A stretch of DNA of 64,000 nucleotides from contig MU270146.1 in the NCBI GenBank assembly GCA_021432635.1, positions 1-64,000 of the forward strand, in the 5' to 3' direction. The stretch is from Thozetella sp. PMI_491 (taxonomy: Eukaryota; Ascomycota; Sordariomycetes; Chaetosphaeriales; Chaetosphaeriaceae). A program made the translations under genes and the position numbers. Positions within the stretch are counted from its first letter, which is position 1. Each line of letters opens with the position of its first letter. Below the pieces are notes generated by a model. The model saw only the letters and a program-made list of their open reading frames with translations, was not told the origin of the DNA and did no database searches. This document shows positions 59,754 to 64,000 of the stretch, piece after piece.

Positions 59754-60173
59754 TATTATAATACTAAGATCTTAAGGTTAGTATTTTTAATATATAAGGG
59801 GTTTTTTCTTATAATAAAAAGGGTAAAGATAAGTAGAGTATTAATTAATTAAGGGGTGTAAAATTTAAAGTATAAGCTAGGGTAGCTTAAATAGATTAAT
59901 TATTAAAGAGTAAAGGCTAATTAATCTATCTAGGTAGAAACTATAGTCTTATATACTAGATTGCTCTTTATAACTTACTTAAAGCTATTATAGCTTTAAA
60001 AGCTTTAATATATCTAGATAATTATAAGCTTTATAAGCTTCTTCTTTACTAGTGGGATATTTATATAAATACTTAAAGTATCTACTAGGGATTTTACCCT
60101 TATTAACTACTAAGCTTAAGTATTAAGCCTTATTAATAGTTATAAAGAGATAGATAATACCTTAATTATAATA
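59754..60173 (-). repeat. 3' LTR of G (left)
   Basis: 420 bp, starts TATTATAATACTAAG, ends AATTATAATA. The middle resembles neither the A/C type nor D closely, but its 3' half is like D. It is followed by AAGCTCTTCTTTTTA, the complement of the purine tract. Confidence 0.82.
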
Positions 60174-61869
60174 TAAGCTCTTCTTTTTATATTAATATTT
60201 ATAATAACTTATAAGTAGGCCTTAGCTTATATTTATATAGTTAATAGGTTATTATAGTTCTTTTCTTTTTTTATTATTATATTTTAATAAAATGTTTAAT
60301 TATATAGAGAAATAAAAAAATATTATTAAAAAGACTTATAAGTATTATTTATTATTAGACTATTTTAATTATTATAGTTAGAAGGCTAAGATATTATATA
60401 TATATTATTTTAAAAAGAGAATTTAGTGTTAAGTTATTAATTACTTAAGTAAATATTATGTATATATTTAAGCTAGTTAGGCTTATAATAGTTTATTAAT
60501 AGCTAGTACTTATTTATTTTATCCTTCCCTTATTTTTTATAAGTGTATTAACTCTTATAGTTTTTATAAACCTAAGAGTTTATAAATAACTTAAGGATAA
60601 AAAGATAGAGATATAATAGGCTTTATTATAAGCTTTAGCTAAGGTTAAATAGTTATAGTATTGATAAAAGTTATTTAAAGACTATAGGGATAAGTTATTT
60701 TCTTAAGGGCTTACTAGGCTTAATAAGACTATAAATATACTAATATTAAAGGAGTAATATATTATAAGAGAGGTATAATCTTTTAGTGTTATTAGGTTAA
60801 TTAACTAGGAAATAATAAGTTTAGGTTTTTTAGTTATATTAGTTAATTAAGGTTTTAATAGTAAAACTATTAAATAAGCCTTTATAAGTTCTCTAGGTAT
60901 TTATTAGGTTCTTATATATTTTTACTAGTATTATATCTTATTTATTTAACTAGGTATTTTAATCCTTTTTTAATATTATAAGAGATTATAATATTTTTAA
61001 CTTTATACTTTAATTATTTATTGATTTTTATATATTTATCTATTTTAATATTTCTTAGTATTAGTTTAAATAATAAGATATAAAAGATAAAGTGTATTTA
61101 TATTATTATAAGTAGTTTTAGCTTATATATAACTTTACTAGTTTATTTTTTAATCTAAAATAGTCTTAACTTTTTAAAATCTAATTTATTACTTAGTTAT
61201 ATTGTTTTAATATTTCTTTATAAAAGGTAGATTTTATCTCCCTTTTAAAAGGTTAGTCTCTTTAATCTTTTTTAATTAATATATTTACTTATTTTATTAT
61301 AAATAAATTTAAGTTCTTTTTTTATAAGTTTATATAGGGTTTTTAGTTTTTTAACTCTTAATCCTATTCTAGGATTTTCTTTTAAGTTAAGAGAGGTTTA
61401 ATAGACTTTTAATTTAAAGCTATAGCTAGTAAAGAATAAGAATATTTTAATTAACTTTTATCTAATATTATTATAAGTAAATTATATAATTAATAATAGT
61501 TATACTTAATTATTTTACTTATAGTTAATATAATAATATAAGTATTATTTTATAGTTTAATTAAGTCTTTTTATTTATTTATTAGACTAAAGATAGTAAG
61601 TTATTAATAGTTAGTATTTAGTTTTAAGTTAAGTTATAAATACTTTTTAAAAATTTAAGGTAAATAATTTATCTTTATTATTAACTAGCTTATCTAGTAA
61701 TTTATAGTTTATAATAATATTTTTTATAAATATATAAGCTAATTCTTTAGTATTATTAGCTTTTTTATATAAGATAAAATAATTATACTTAATAAGTCTA
61801 TTAATAATTACTAAGATATTATTAAAAAATACTTTAATTAAAGGTTTTTTTAAGAGTAATAATTTTATA
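59754..61869 (-). mobile_element. Chromovirus G, partial
   Basis: A left LTR (59754-60173) is followed by the tail, chromodomain (about 60.9 kb) and integrase part of a minus-strand chromovirus, collinear with C (26960 on). It is cut at about 61869 by element H; the rest and the right LTR lie beyond the window. Bases before the LTR are CTTAT (59749-59753), the expected target copy. Confidence 0.85.
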
Positions 61870-64000
61870 GGGAATTACTAGGGACATATAACAAATTACT
61901 ACAGACGTATAATCTTATAGATATATAATGGTTTTACTGCTTCTTATTAGCCTAAAGTTTTAATATTAATATATATACTACACTTAAAATTCTGCCAAAG
62001 TACCCCAAGTTATTTTAGCTGTTTTTCTTTAGTTAAGCTAATATAAATATGTCTTATTGCCTCTTTAAAAAGCTTTAGTTAAACTATAGTAATAATAACC
62101 TAATACTTATCCCTATTTGCCTAATTAAAAGCTAGCAATAGTAATACTTTAATATTATAACTTGTTTAAAATAACTGCCTCTTAAATAATAATGTTAAAA
62201 CCTAATACTTAGCTCCCCTAGTTTATTAGATATTACTAATACCTTAGGAATTAGTGTTAGTCCCTATTATAGTGTTAGTAATAATAACGTTATACTAAAC
62301 CTTTTTTCTATGTTTTTAAAATACTTTATAACTATCCCCTGCTTATATAATAAAGTGTTTAACAACCCTTTATAAACCACTAGGAGTAATTTAAAGATCT
62401 ATCTATTAGATTAATTTATTAAATATCCCTAATAAGTAAAATAGAATTATATTTATATTTCTGTTCCAGGCTTTAAGTCTATTAAAATTACCTATCTTTA
62501 AAATTAAGCTGTTTTTTAATTACTACCTATTATAACTCTAGTTATATTACCCTAAGCCTAGTTTATCTTTACCTTAAAGCTTATTTAAAAGGTAATTAAT
62601 ATAGATTAATAACTTACCTTTAACCTTATATAGTTATATAAATAAGTTTACTGTTAGTAGGAGAGATAGAGATATTCTTTGTTTTAAGATTTAATCTCTT
62701 TCTCTTTAGGGAAAGCCCTACCTTTATATCTAGGCCTGTTAATAGAGTAAGGTAGTTATATATTAGGGTTAGAGTCTAATAAATTAGTTATACCTCTGAT
62801 CTTAAACCTATTTATACTAGGTAAACTAGCTGTTTTTATAGAAGAGCTTTTTAATATAGTTAATATTTTTAGTAAAATTAATAGATTTATTATTAGTAGA
62901 TATAATAGCTATACTTAAGATAGCTAGGTAATATAGTATATTTTTTAGTATAATTATTATAAAGTGCTTTAGCCTAATAAGGGGGAAAGACTTTAAAATT
63001 AAAAGCTTTAAAAGTATAATTATAAGTAAAAAGTTATTACTAAGGCTTTTAAAAAAGGTAGGTAGCTTTTTTAGAAATATATTAACCTAAAGTATTTTTA
63101 ATATAATTATATACTTAGTATTGATTTATCTGCCTATCCTACTTATAAAAGGCTTACTAACTTTATTAAGGAGTTAATTAAGTTAATAAGTTAATAAATA
63201 GGTATTTAAGTATATAATATCTAGGTAATTATTATTAAGTAGTACCTTAAATTAGTTTTAACTAAGAAAGATATTTATAATACTAGGGTAAAAAATAACT
63301 AAGAGAAGCTTAATAGTTATAACTTTACTATTGTCTTAATTAAGTTGTTTAATAATAAAAAGATTCTCTATATTATAAAATAAGCTAATAATAATTTAGA
63401 CTATCTATTAGGACTTATATAAACCTATCCTTTTTATATATAGCTATAAAAGTAGTTTTTTAAGGTGATAAGTTTTAATAATACTTATAATATTAATTAC
63501 TATAAGCTTTCCTTGTTTTAAGTGACTAGTTAGACTTATTTAGAAACTATTTTTAATACTGTGTTTAGTATGATTAATAATAAGAGGCTTAAAAGGTTTT
63601 AATTTCTAGCTAATACTATTTAAAAACTAGTTAACTGGTATAAGATTTGACTTTTTAATATAATAATTACTGACTTTAATATATAGATAAAAAAGGCTTT
63701 TAGAGTTACTTTCCTAGACGTATAATAATAATTATATATCTATTATATTAATTTAAACGTTTTTCTCTAGTTAAAAAGGAAGTGGAAATAATTTTTTACT
63801 TTAGACAGTAGTAATATTAATAATAGTGATAGGAAAGTTTAGGTCTTACTTAATTCTAGCGATAAAGATATGATTTAAGATATTAAAAAGCTAGATAAAA
63901 CCCCTTTAAGGCTAATTACTTATAATTATAAGGGGGTATTAATATTTTAAAAGTTTATTATATTTACTAAGACTAAGGAGGAGTATAAAAAGGCTTAGGT
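61870..64000 (+). mobile_element. Mutator-like (MULE) transposon H, 5' part
   Basis: G sequence (AATTTTATA) breaks off and new sequence begins GGGAATTACTAGGGACATAT at 61870; the right end lies outside the window. The element carries a MULE transposase gene (separate entry). Its ends do not match the 6788-9888 element. RIP-mutated, though less AT-saturated near its left end. Confidence 0.75.
62950..64000 (+). pseudogene. MULE transposase remnant
   Basis: From 63270 to about 63800 one frame reads DIYNTRVKNN, then FNNTYNINYYKLSLFQVTS, TVFSMINNKRLK, IIITDFN, then YIYYINLNVFL and KRKWK. This is the MULE transposase domain pattern (DIYN-R, F-D-N-T-Y-K-T-N-x5-P-L-F-Q-V-T-G, AFG---NE, D-D-F-D, C--H---NV). 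The first catalytic Asp is Asn, the zinc-binding Cys and His positions are Tyr, and stops occur. The N-terminal boundary is uncertain; the gene runs off the window. Confidence 0.8.

Noticed and set aside
24000-64000. AT-rich block as a centromere
   Set aside because: Possible in fungi, but RIP-mutated nested transposons explain all that is seen, and centromeres cannot be called without CENP-A data.
1-64000. Mitochondrial DNA or an AT-rich organism
   Set aside because: The low G+C is confined to repeats and is context-dependent (loss of CpA, CpG, TpG), with a GC-normal island between.
1-64000. Starship giant element or secondary-metabolite cluster
   Set aside because: No DUF3435 captain, polyketide synthase, NRPS or terpene synthase motif was seen.
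1-64000. CRISPR array, tRNA or rRNA genes
   Set aside because: The tandem repeats have no spacers, and no cloverleaf or rRNA sequence was recognised by eye; a tRNA scan would settle it.

Overview
The window looks like a filamentous ascomycete (Pezizomycotina) genome with very strong repeat-induced point mutation (RIP). About 10.8-23.6 kb is a gene-bearing island of ordinary base composition. On both sides (1-10.0 kb and 24-64 kb) lie AT-rich blocks in which CpA, CpG and TpG have almost disappeared and TpA is in great excess. Those blocks are made of nested, dead transposons. The species cannot be named from the sequence alone.

Left block: the body and one LTR of a minus-strand Ty3/gypsy chromovirus (1-10038). 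Its LTR is split by a 3.1-kb DNA transposon with ~300-bp terminal inverted repeats and a 10-bp target duplication (Mutator-like architecture). A 70-bp tandem repeat (10198-10836) bridges into the island and records a left-to-right fall in RIP.

Island: (1) a three-exon gene (12516-15047, +) for a caspase-like protease with an intact His/Cys dyad, a DUF4384-like middle region and a C-terminal beta-rich module I cannot name; (2) tail-to-tail with it, a 1512-residue TPR-CHAT protein (15500-20038, -) with about 19 TPR-like units and an intact CHAT His/Cys dyad; (3) a HET-domain pseudogene (20816-21628, +); (4) a rhodopsin-like membrane-protein remnant with two CAG-to-TAG-type stops. Two different clan-CD proteases beside a HET remnant suggest a self/non-self recognition or regulated cell-death island. 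That function is inference.

Right block: a Crypton-like tyrosine-recombinase gene (23417-24939 plus 40444-41395, +) begins nearly RIP-free and becomes AT-saturated. It is interrupted by chromovirus D (24940-40438), which is itself interrupted by chromovirus C (26521-34300). Removing D and one ATTAT target copy restores the recombinase reading frame across the junction. Further right are a Ty1/copia element F (41626-50831, TSD ATAGT), chromovirus A (51730-59501, + strand, TSD GCTAC/GTTAC), a partial chromovirus G (59754-61869), and a Mutator-like transposase element H (61870 to the window end) inserted in G. Every transposon gene here is disabled by C-to-T/G-to-A stops and catalytic substitutions.
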